This document shows, piece after piece, positions 1 to 5,330 of a DNA stretch of 5,442 bases; the first letter of the stretch is position 1, and each line of letters begins with the position of its first letter. The DNA is taken from contig CAIZCB010000058.1 of assembly GCA_903931355.1 (NCBI GenBank), forward strand, positions 1 through 5,442. Direction: 5' to 3'. Below the pieces are notes generated by a model. It saw only the letters and a list, made by a program, of their open reading frames with translations, was not told the origin of the DNA and did not search any database. Made by a program: the position numbers and the translations under genes. The stretch is from an uncultured Pseudomonadota bacterium. GTDB lineage: Bacteria > Pseudomonadota > Gammaproteobacteria > Methylococcales > Methylomonadaceae.

Positions 1-77
1 GATAATCAATCAATTGCTTTTGTTCTACTAATCTATGCGGTAGCCTAATGGCTTATTGATACAAACCAGCCTGATCC

Positions 78-530
78 ATGCCCCCTACCCTCAACGACAT
101 TCAAAGCCAGCTGTTATTCGACAGTTACCAGCGCTTGTTAAACCAACCCTTGCTGGCGCTTAAACCGAATCAACCTTTATCCCAGCAATTGTTTGAAGCC
201 GATTTTGTGTTGCTTGCCCACGATACCAGCGCTGATCCGGTGTTTAATTACGGCAATCGTCGGGCTTTGGCGTTGTTTGAATTGAGTTGGGACGAGTTGT
301 TGGTGATGCCTTCCCGATTATCCGCCGAGCCGGTTAATCAACAGCAACGCGAGGCTTTGTTGCAACAGGTCAAAAGCCAAGGCTTTATCGATCATTATAG
401 CGGGGTGCGGATTTCAAAAACCGGTAGACGGTTTAGGATTGATAACGCGGTGGTGTGGAATATTTTTGATCAAGATGGGCAGTATCACGGTCAGGCGGCT
501 TGTTTTAGCGACTGGGTTTTTGTTTCTTAA
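78..530 (+). CDS. MEKHLA domain-containing protein (PAS-like)
   Basis: A 150-residue protein made almost wholly of one MEKHLA domain, a PAS-related fold. Its core signature is visible: FNYGNRRALALFELSWDEL (residues 56-74), then GFIDHYSGVRISKTGRRF (102-119) and AVVWNIFDQDG (124-134), ending with GQAACFSDW. Stand-alone MEKHLA proteins of about this length are common in proteobacteria and cyanobacteria. Their ligand and role are not established, though sensing of a small molecule or redox state is often proposed from the PAS relationship. No DNA-binding, kinase or membrane segment is visible, so it is probably a soluble cytoplasmic protein. The ATG has no clear Shine-Dalgarno sequence. The TAA stop shares its last A with the next gene's ATG, which suggests translational coupling to creA. 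Family call is firm; function is unknown. Confidence 0.85.
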   Translation: MPPTLNDIQSQLLFDSYQRLLNQPLLALKPNQPLSQQLFEADFVLLAHDTSADPVFNYGNRRALALFELSWDELLVMPSRLSAEPVNQQQREALLQQVKSQGFIDHYSGVRISKTGRRFRIDNAVVWNIFDQDGQYHGQAACFSDWVFVS

Positions 531-1009
531 TGGATAAATCTAATATGAAAATCAGTTTAAAAAAATATGCCTTGGCGGGCTTGTTGTTGGGTAGCGCGGT
601 GGTCAATGCTGATGAAGTGGGTTGTGTGACGACCTCGTGGAAATTGGTCGGGGCTAATCACAAAGTCTGTGTCGATGCCTTTCAAGACCCGAAAATCAAC
701 AATGTGATTTGTCACATCAGCCAAGCGCGGACTGGCGGCATTTCTGGCACATTGGGCTTGGCCGAAGATCCATCACAATTTTCTTTGTCTTGCCGTCAGG
801 TTGGGCCTATCAATTTGCCGGATAAATTACCGGCCGAAGAAACCGTATTTTCTGAAAATACCTCGTTGTTGTTTAAATCGACCAATATCACCCGTTTGTG
901 GGATGCCAAACACAATACCCTGGTTTACTTGGCGATTAGTCGCAAAGTGATTGAAGGTGCGCCAGCCAATAGTGTTTCCACCGTGCCGGTTATGCCTTGG
1001 GGTCGCTAG
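530..1009 (+). CDS. creA: CreA family periplasmic protein
   Basis: A small secreted protein of the CreA family, whose function is unknown. Residues 7-27 form a signal peptide (KISLKK, hydrophobic ALAGLLLGSAVV, then NA before DEVG), so the mature protein is periplasmic. It follows E. coli CreA along its length: ANHKVCVDAFQDPKINNVIC, ARTGGISGTLGLAED, SCRQVGPI, TSLLFKS, the DAKHNTLVYLA segment and the terminal VPVMPW. Two cysteines (61 and 88) match the family. Two more (32 and 47) stand where I recall non-cysteine residues in E. coli CreA, so a second disulfide is possible. Despite the name, CreA is not part of the CreBCD regulatory system, which is not present here. The first ATG overlaps the upstream stop (TAATG). 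An ATG at 545 gives a more typical MK-start signal peptide and may be the true start. Neither has a clear Shine-Dalgarno sequence. Confidence 0.9.
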   Translation: MDKSNMKISLKKYALAGLLLGSAVVNADEVGCVTTSWKLVGANHKVCVDAFQDPKINNVICHISQARTGGISGTLGLAEDPSQFSLSCRQVGPINLPDKLPAEETVFSENTSLLFKSTNITRLWDAKHNTLVYLAISRKVIEGAPANSVSTVPVMPWGR

Positions 1010-1018
1010 AGAACAGTC

Positions 1019-1852
1019 ATGCAAGCTTATTTAGAATTACTTAACAAAATTGTCAGCGAAGGTCATGGCAAAGGTGATCGCACTGGTAGCGGCACTTTGT
1101 CAATTTTTGGCCACCAAATGCGCTTTGATTTGGCGCAGGGTTTTCCTTTGGTTACTACCAAAAAAGTGCACCTGAAATCCATCATTCACGAACTGCTGTG
1201 GTTTTTAAAAGGCGATACCAATATTGCTTATTTAAAACAAAACGGCGTGACTATTTGGGATGAATGGGCGGATGACAATGGTGAGCTGGGGCCGGTGTAT
1301 GGCAAACAATGGCGGAGCTGGCCGCTGGCGAATGGTGAGGCGGTGGATCAAATCGCTCAGGTGATTGAGCAAATCAAACAAACCCCGAATAGTCGCCGAA
1401 TGATTGTTTCGGCTTGGAATGTCGCTGATTTACCCGATGAATCGCAATCGCCACAAGCCAATGTCGCCGAGGGCAAAATGGCTTTGGCGGCCTGTCATGC
1501 CCTGTTTCAGTTTTATGTTGCGGATGGCAAATTGTCTTGTCAGTTGTATCAACGCAGCTGCGATACCTTTTTAGGCTTGCCGTTTAATATCGCCAGCTAT
1601 GCCCTGCTCACTCATATGATTGCCCAGCAATGTGATTTAGAGGTGGGGGATTTTGTTTGGACTGGCGGTGATGTGCATTTGTATCTGAATCATCAACAAC
1701 AGGCGCAGTTGCAATTAAGTCGTCAGCCGTTGCCGTTGCCAAAGCTGCATTTAAAACGTAAACCGGCTTCGATTTTTGATTATGTCTATGAGGATTTTGA
1801 AGTGTTGGATTATCAAGCCCATCCAGCGATTAAAGCGCCTATTTCGGTATAA
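1019..1852 (+). CDS. thyA: Thymidylate synthase ThyA
   Basis: Classical folate-dependent thymidylate synthase. It methylates dUMP to dTMP using 5,10-methylenetetrahydrofolate, giving dihydrofolate, and acts as a cytoplasmic homodimer. Active-site residues are in place: R21, E58, W80, the SRR pair R126/R127 that binds dUMP phosphate from the other subunit, catalytic C159 in [10 protein letters not shown]179 in LYQRS, D182, N190 in PFNIASY, and H220/Y222 in GGDVHLY. The C terminus KAPISV matches the closing tail of the family. It has 277 residues against 264 in E. coli. The difference is a 13-residue insertion in the segment about 138-152, just ahead of the catalytic cysteine, and the residue before that cysteine is Ala rather than the usual Pro. 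AGAGAA at 1008-1013 is a plausible ribosome site overlapping the creA stop. It probably shares a transcript with creA and nth. Confidence 0.98.
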   Translation: MQAYLELLNKIVSEGHGKGDRTGSGTLSIFGHQMRFDLAQGFPLVTTKKVHLKSIIHELLWFLKGDTNIAYLKQNGVTIWDEWADDNGELGPVYGKQWRSWPLANGEAVDQIAQVIEQIKQTPNSRRMIVSAWNVADLPDESQSPQANVAEGKMALAACHALFQFYVADGKLSCQLYQRSCDTFLGLPFNIASYALLTHMIAQQCDLEVGDFVWTGGDVHLYLNHQQQAQLQLSRQPLPLPKLHLKRKPASIFDYVYEDFEVLDYQAHPAIKAPISV

Positions 1853-1857
1853 GCATT

Positions 1858-2493
1858 GTGAACAACGCCATTCGTCAGCAAATTTTCCAGCGTTTAGCCG
1901 AGGCTATTCCCGAACCGACCACCGAGCTGAATTACAGCACGCCGTTTGAATTATTAATTGCCGTGGTGTTGTCGGCACAGGCGACCGATAAAGGCGTCAA
2001 TAAAGCCACGGCGAAATTATTTCCGGTGGCCAATACCCCGCAAGCGATTTTGGCATTGGGCGAAGCGGGTTTGAAGGAATACGTTAAAACCATCGGTCTA
2101 TTTAATAGTAAAGCTGCCAATATCATTAAATTGTGCCAAAGCTTGTTGGATTTGCATCAAGGCCAAGTGCCGGAAAAACGCGAGGATTTAGAAGCGTTGG
2201 CGGGGGTTGGTCGCAAAACTGCCAATGTGATTTTAAACACCGCATTCGGTCAGCCGACGATAGCTGTCGATACCCATATTTTTCGATTATCGAATCGTAC
2301 GGGCTTGGCACCTGGCAAAAACGTGGTAGAAGTGGAAAGGAAGCTCGATAAAACTGTGCCAGCGCAATATAAAAAAGATGCTCATCATTTAATGATTTTG
2401 CATGGCCGCTATACCTGCATCGCTAGAAAGCCGCGTTGCGAAAGTTGTTGTATCATCGAATTATGTGAATTTAGGGCGAAGAATGTAACTTGA
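1858..2493 (+). CDS. nth: Endonuclease III (Nth), base-excision repair DNA glycosylase/AP lyase
   Basis: Bifunctional glycosylase and AP lyase that removes oxidised pyrimidines from DNA and nicks the abasic site. At 211 residues it equals E. coli Nth in length. The helix-hairpin-helix LAGVGRKTANVILNTAFG contains catalytic K120, and D138 lies in IAVDTHIFR. The C-terminal iron-sulfur loop has C187, C194, C197 and C203 (C-X6-C-X2-C-X5-C), the standard [4Fe-4S] spacing, with an additional adjacent Cys at 198. The start is GTG, chosen because it gives an N terminus matching the E. coli protein (NNAIRQQIF against NKAKRLEIL) five bases after the thyA stop. No strong Shine-Dalgarno precedes it, so it may depend on coupling to thyA translation. 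Confidence 0.97.
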   Translation: MNNAIRQQIFQRLAEAIPEPTTELNYSTPFELLIAVVLSAQATDKGVNKATAKLFPVANTPQAILALGEAGLKEYVKTIGLFNSKAANIIKLCQSLLDLHQGQVPEKREDLEALAGVGRKTANVILNTAFGQPTIAVDTHIFRLSNRTGLAPGKNVVEVERKLDKTVPAQYKKDAHHLMILHGRYTCIARKPRCESCCIIELCEFRAKNVT

Positions 2494-2510
2494 ATATGCC
2501 ATAATCGAGA
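2485..2510 (+). promoter_or_regulatory. Candidate promoter for the hvfA-dedA-hvfB-hvfC operon
   Basis: The segment overlaps the end of nth. It contains TGCCATAAT at 2497-2505, an extended -10 (TGn plus CATAAT, five of six to TATAAT), which would start transcription near 2512 and give a leader of about 70 bases. There is no good -35 at the matching distance. An alternative reading is an ECF-sigma promoter, GTAAC at 2485-2489, 16 bases, then CGAG at 2506-2509. This resembles the AAC/CGA pattern of ECF sigma factors, which control several related bufferin or HvfA operons. The sequence alone does not decide between them. Confidence 0.35.
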
Positions 2511-2533
2511 ACGAACTGTTGTAAAAGCAGGTA

Positions 2534-2551
2534 AGCACCAGACGTGGTGTT
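2534..2551. repeat. Inverted repeat in the hvfA leader
   Basis: AGCACCA and TGGTGTT are separated by GACG. Five pairs are perfect, followed by a G-T and an A-T pair. As RNA it forms a short stem with a four-base loop. No run of T follows, so it is not a standard terminator. It may be an operator or a leader hairpin that stabilises the hvfA transcript. Confidence 0.5.
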
Positions 2552-2570
2552 AAATAACTATAAATAACTT
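2551..2570 (+). repeat. Two tandem copies of TAAATAACT(A/T)
   Basis: Two 10-base units, TAAATAACTA and TAAATAACTT, lie head to tail directly before the ribosome site of hvfA. The period equals about one DNA turn, which would suit paired binding sites. The A/T-rich, unstructured sequence could also serve as a translation enhancer. Confidence 0.5.
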
Positions 2571-2571
2571 C

Positions 2572-2578
2572 AGAGAGA
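2572..2578 (+). promoter_or_regulatory. Shine-Dalgarno sequence of hvfA
   Basis: AGAGAGA is the clearest ribosome site before the RiPP genes. Counting from AGAGAG, it lies three bases before the ATG at 2581 and nine before the ATG at 2587. The second spacing is the more usual one, so translation may start at 2587 (MKKTNK). Confidence 0.55.
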
Positions 2579-2580
2579 AC

Positions 2581-3042
2581 ATGATCATGAAAAAAACTAA
2601 CAAAGCACAATTAGCAGCAATGGGTACCGTTGTATTGTCAGGCTTGGCTGCCAACGTCAGCGCTGACGCTAACCCATTCGCAATGACCGAATTATCAGGT
2701 GGCTATATGCAAGTGGCTGCTGATACTCACAACAAAGTCACCGAAGCAGGTTGCGGTGCAAGTGCAAAAGCCGCTCATGACGAACATGCTGGCCACGTTA
2801 AAAAAGCGGAAGGTTCATGCGGTGCGGGTCAATGTGGCGCGATGATGAAAGACGGCAAAATGAAGCCTGGTATGGAAAGTTCTTGTGGTGCAATGATGAA
2901 AGGCCATGATGGTGCTTGTGGTATGTCGGGCATGTCAGATATGAAACACGATGACGCGGGTAAAGCGGGTCAAATGGCTTGTGGCGCAAAAATGAAAGAT
3001 AGCGAAACTAGCTGCGGTGCAAAAATGCACGGCGGTCATTAA
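2581..3042 (+). CDS. hvfA: HvfA/bufferin-like secreted RiPP metallophore precursor, Cys-Gly and Met/His rich
   Basis: Precursor peptide expected to be modified by the MNIO enzyme encoded downstream and to bind copper. Residues 3-28 are a Sec signal peptide (KKTNK, hydrophobic AAMGTVVLSGLAA, cleavage after VSA). The segment NPFAMTELSGGYMQVA at 31-46 matches, as I recall, the conserved start of mature HvfA-type proteins. The remainder is low complexity with seven cysteines (58, 80, 85, 102, 113, 134, 145), every one followed by Gly and six in CGA. Four sit in ExxCG (EAGCG, EGSCG, ESSCG, ETSCG), related to the EGKCG motif that HvfB-type enzymes modify. Residues 88-149 hold 12 Met, and eight His lie between 50 and 153, both useful copper ligands. 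The 153-residue length is long for a RiPP precursor but suits this family. The family call rests on motifs plus neighbours; the modification and the metal are inferred. Confidence 0.85.
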   Translation: MIMKKTNKAQLAAMGTVVLSGLAANVSADANPFAMTELSGGYMQVAADTHNKVTEAGCGASAKAAHDEHAGHVKKAEGSCGAGQCGAMMKDGKMKPGMESSCGAMMKGHDGACGMSGMSDMKHDDAGKAGQMACGAKMKDSETSCGAKMHGGH

Positions 3043-3079
3043 TCCTTTCTTTATAGCAATCTAGCCTCCTTCACCTATC

Positions 3080-3640
3080 ATGGATTTACAGCAACTTATT
3101 AGTGATTACGGTTATTTCGCGCTGTTTATTGGGACCTATCTGGAAGGTGAAACCATATTGTTAATTGCCGGTTTTCTAGCTCACGCAGGTGGGCTAGGGC
3201 TGGAATTGCCTTATGTGATTCTTTCAGCGTTTTTGGGAACCTTTGCCGGTGATCAGACTTTTTTCTATATTGGCCGTTTAAAAGGCATCAGTTTTCTGGA
3301 AAAAAGACCCCATTGGCACAGCAAAACCGACAAAGTGTTTGATATGTTGCATCGCCATCAACTGCCGGTGATTTTGGGTTTCCGTTTTATTTACGGCATC
3401 CGCAACGTCACGCCGTTTGTGATTGGTGCCAGCCGCCTTAGCCCGTTGAAATTTTTTATTTTAAATTTCCTTGGCGCGTTGATTTGGGCGGTTTCATTCG
3501 GTTTGATTGGTTACCAGTTTGGCGATATAGCAGAACGAGTGATGGGTGATGTTGCTCAATATCAAGGCTATTTGTTAATGGCTTTAGTGGCGATTGGTTT
3601 ATTTCTGTTTTGGCGCTCTGGCCAAAAGCGGGAAGAATAA
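3080..3640 (+). CDS. DedA family membrane protein, YohD-like
   Basis: Integral inner-membrane protein of the DedA (VTT/SNARE-associated) family, 186 residues, closest in my recollection to E. coli YohD, with which it shares the start (MDL..LIS.YGY) and general plan. Visible family features are the acidic EGET motif (E22, E24), GDQ at 57-59, the FRFIYGIRNVTPFVIGASRL block at 101-120 with R102, R108 and P112, and NFLGALIW at 129-136. A final membrane helix spans about 163-178. Some DedA proteins recycle undecaprenyl phosphate or other lipids across the membrane, or support proton-linked transport; the YohD branch has no settled role. It lies 37 bases after hvfA and 11 before hvfB, so it is part of the RiPP operon, where DoxX-type HvfD/BufD is the usual membrane partner. 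No Shine-Dalgarno is visible; CCTCCT precedes the start instead. Confidence 0.93.
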   Translation: MDLQQLISDYGYFALFIGTYLEGETILLIAGFLAHAGGLGLELPYVILSAFLGTFAGDQTFFYIGRLKGISFLEKRPHWHSKTDKVFDMLHRHQLPVILGFRFIYGIRNVTPFVIGASRLSPLKFFILNFLGALIWAVSFGLIGYQFGDIAERVMGDVAQYQGYLLMALVAIGLFLFWRSGQKREE

Positions 3641-3651
3641 CGGTTAAGGTT

Positions 3652-4488
3652 ATGAAGACTAATCGAAATCTGATTCATGGCGCGGGGCTTGGTTTACGGC
3701 GTTCGATCCTGAGCCAGATTATCGACAGCCCACCCAGCCAAGTTGATTTCTACGAAATCGCTCCAGAAAACTGGATGACGATAGGCGGCAAATCAGGCAA
3801 ACAATTGCGAGCCATGACCGAGCGTTGTAATTTCGTCGCTCATGGCTTGTCTTTATCCATCGGCAGTAGCGATGATTTGGATGAAACCTTTGTCCGCGCT
3901 TTAAAAGCTTTTCTCGCCGAACATGGGATTAAGTTTTACAGCGAACATCTAAGTTACTGTAGCCACCAAGGTCACCTCTACGACCTGATGCCGATTCCGT
4001 TTACTACTGAAGCAGTCAGTCATGTCGCGCAACGGATACGCCGCGTACAAGACATTCTCGAACAAAAAATCGCCGTCGAAAATATTTCCTACTACGCCGC
4101 ACCTGGACAAGAAATGTCCGAAATTGAGTTTTTTAATGCCGTAGTCAGCGAAGCCGATTGTGATGTGTTAATCGACATTAACAACATTTACGTCAACAGT
4201 GTTAATCACGGCTACGACGCCGAAAGCTTTTTAAAGGCGATGCCTTCACAACGCATTGCCTACGCCCATATTGCCGGACATTATGTGCAAGCCGCTGATT
4301 TTTTAGTCGATACCCACGGTGCACCAGTGATTGATCCGGTTTGGGCTTTGTTGGAAAAAGCCTATCAAGTGCATGGTGTGTTCCCGACCTTGCTGGAACG
4401 CGATTTTAATTTACCACCGTTGCCAGAGTTATTAAACGAAGTCGCCACTATCGCCAGCATTCAGCAACAGGTGAGTCATGGCGGTTGA
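3652..4488 (+). CDS. hvfB: HvfB/BufB MNIO (DUF692) RiPP maturase, multinuclear iron oxidase
   Basis: MNIO family enzyme, a TIM-barrel oxidase with two or three iron atoms that uses oxygen to remodel cysteines in a precursor peptide, as MbnB does in methanobactin synthesis. Family hallmarks in order: GAGLGLR (10-16), FYEIAPENW (33-41), HGLSLSIG (64-71), SEHLSY (97-102), LYDLMPIPFT (109-118), VENISYY (142-148), DINNIYVN (175-182), NHGYD (185-189), AHIAGH (205-210), DTHGAPVIDPVW (220-231) and LLERDFNLPPLPEL (247-260). Likely metal ligands are H64, H99, E143, D175, H206, D220, H222 and E249, none missing. The ATG at 3652 gives 278 residues; TAAGG sits two bases before it. An upstream TTG at 3610 lies inside dedA and adds residues outside the family. 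The predicted substrate is the HvfA-like precursor. Its 3' end overlaps hvfC by 11 bases. Confidence 0.95.
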   Translation: MKTNRNLIHGAGLGLRRSILSQIIDSPPSQVDFYEIAPENWMTIGGKSGKQLRAMTERCNFVAHGLSLSIGSSDDLDETFVRALKAFLAEHGIKFYSEHLSYCSHQGHLYDLMPIPFTTEAVSHVAQRIRRVQDILEQKIAVENISYYAAPGQEMSEIEFFNAVVSEADCDVLIDINNIYVNSVNHGYDAESFLKAMPSQRIAYAHIAGHYVQAADFLVDTHGAPVIDPVWALLEKAYQVHGVFPTLLERDFNLPPLPELLNEVATIASIQQQVSHGG

Positions 4489-5224
4489 TTTCCGAGCCAA
4501 GCAAGCTGAGTTTGCAGCTTACATTCGCAACCCCGCCAATCCAGCGCCAGCCGATGTCAAACCTGAGCGGATGGCGATGTACCGCGAGCTGTTTTTCAAC
4601 AACATTGATAGTTGTTTAAGCACTAATTTCCCCGTGTTACGCACTTTGCTGAATGATCAGCAATGGCAAGCCTTATGCAAAGACTTTTTCGCTAAACACG
4701 CTTGTAAAACCCCGTACTTTTCCGAAATTGCAGAAGAATTTTTAGACTATTTGCAAACGCGCAATTATGCTGACGACTACCCTTTTTTATGGGAGCTGGC
4801 GCATTACGAATGGGTGGAAATGGCGCTGGTGATTGCCAAAGATGAGCCTGTTTATGGTGATGCTGAATTTATTGAACAGCTTGGCGAGCGGTGTTTGGCC
4901 TTATCGCCGGTGGCTTGGTTATTGGCTTATCAATATCCAGTCCAGCAAATTTCACCAGATTACCTGCCGACCGAGCCGCCAGCGGAAGTCACTTATTTAG
5001 TGGTCTATCGCGATCAACATCACGATGTGCATTTCATGCAAGCCGTGCCGCTAACTTTTCGCTTATTGCAATTATTGGAACAACAGCCAATGACTATTGC
5101 TAATGCGATTCAAACTTTAAGCGCTGAATTGCCGAATCTAAATTCGGATTTGTTATTGCAATATGCGTTAACCAGTCTGCAAGCGATGGCGGCGAAAGGC
5201 ATTATTATTCCAAGCCTTGATTGA
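4478..5224 (+). CDS. hvfC: HvfC/BufC RiPP maturation partner protein (DUF2063)
   Basis: Partner protein of the MNIO enzyme, 248 residues. Related proteins (MbnC, HvfC, BufC) form a complex with the oxidase and are thought to recognise the precursor and deliver it to the iron centre. The N-terminal DUF2063 domain (about 5-95) shows RMAMYRELFFNNIDSCL (31-47), FPVLRTLL (51-58) and FFAKHACKTPYFSEIAEEF (70-88). It leads to PFLWELAHYEWVEMAL (102-117). A C-terminal domain (about 140-245) contains SPVAWLLAYQYPV and VTYLVVYRD, like the two-domain layout of NGO1945-type proteins. It overlaps hvfB by 11 bases, and AGGTGA at 4469-4474 inside hvfB is its ribosome site. This tight overlap supports coupled synthesis in near-equal amounts. 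No metal-binding motif is evident. It is the last gene of the operon within the window. Confidence 0.93.
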   Translation: MAVDFRAKQAEFAAYIRNPANPAPADVKPERMAMYRELFFNNIDSCLSTNFPVLRTLLNDQQWQALCKDFFAKHACKTPYFSEIAEEFLDYLQTRNYADDYPFLWELAHYEWVEMALVIAKDEPVYGDAEFIEQLGERCLALSPVAWLLAYQYPVQQISPDYLPTEPPAEVTYLVVYRDQHHDVHFMQAVPLTFRLLQLLEQQPMTIANAIQTLSAELPNLNSDLLLQYALTSLQAMAAKGIIIPSLD

Positions 5225-5330
5225 TATTAAGCACTTGAATAAAAGTAAGTCGGCATTATGCAATTAGAATCTTGATTGTTTGCCAAGCAAGTTAAGGCTA
5301 TCCCGTTCGTCCTGAGATTCTATGGTTTTT
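5225..5330. other. Intergenic boundary with half of a palindromic repeat
   Basis: The gap between hvfC and the transposase remnant. Positions 5301-5316 read TCCCGTTCGTCCTGAG, which matches one half of a widespread bacterial intergenic palindrome that I recall as CCGTTCGTCCTGAGCTTGTCGAAGG. The second half (CTTGTCGAAGG) is absent and the sequence changes near 5316, so the insertion sequence may begin about there. TAGAATCT (5265-5272) and AGATTCTA (5315-5322) form an 8-bp inverted repeat across this point. No transcription terminator for the hvf operon is evident. Confidence 0.45.

Noticed and set aside
1..77. Promoter for the MEKHLA-creA-thyA-nth cluster (TTGTTC at 20-25, CCTAAT at 44-49) and the AGCC-TAAT-GGCT repeat at 42-53
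   Set aside because: The -35 matches only three of six and the -10 four of six; the stem is four pairs without a T run. Too weak to annotate, and an upstream start outside the window is possible.
827..1024. Minus-strand open frame within creA
   Set aside because: It is antisense to well-conserved CreA codons, has no recognisable motif and no ribosome site.
1932..2351. Three short open frames overlapping nth on both strands
   Set aside because: All lie inside the conserved nth sequence, match no family I recognise and are explained as shadows of its codon use.
2798..2989. Minus-strand open frame with His and Tyr repeats in hvfA
   Set aside because: Its repetitiveness is the complement of the precursor's repeated CGAMMK-type codons.
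2749..3039. The precursor as a simple metallothionein
   Set aside because: The signal peptide, regular CG motifs, NPFAMTEL segment and adjacent hvfB and hvfC point to a modified RiPP precursor rather than an unmodified cytoplasmic thiol protein.
3610..3651. Longer hvfB reading from a TTG inside dedA
   Set aside because: The extra 14 residues are outside the family and overlap the dedA end; the ATG at 3652 begins close to the conserved GAGLGLR motif and has a purine-rich TAAGG before it.
4891..5103. Plus-strand open frame inside hvfC
   Set aside because: It lies in another frame of a conserved gene and has no similarity or ribosome site that I can see.
5196..5218. AAGGC/GCCTT hairpin at the hvfC end as a terminator
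   Set aside because: Only five pairs with a 13-base loop, inside the coding end, and no T run follows.
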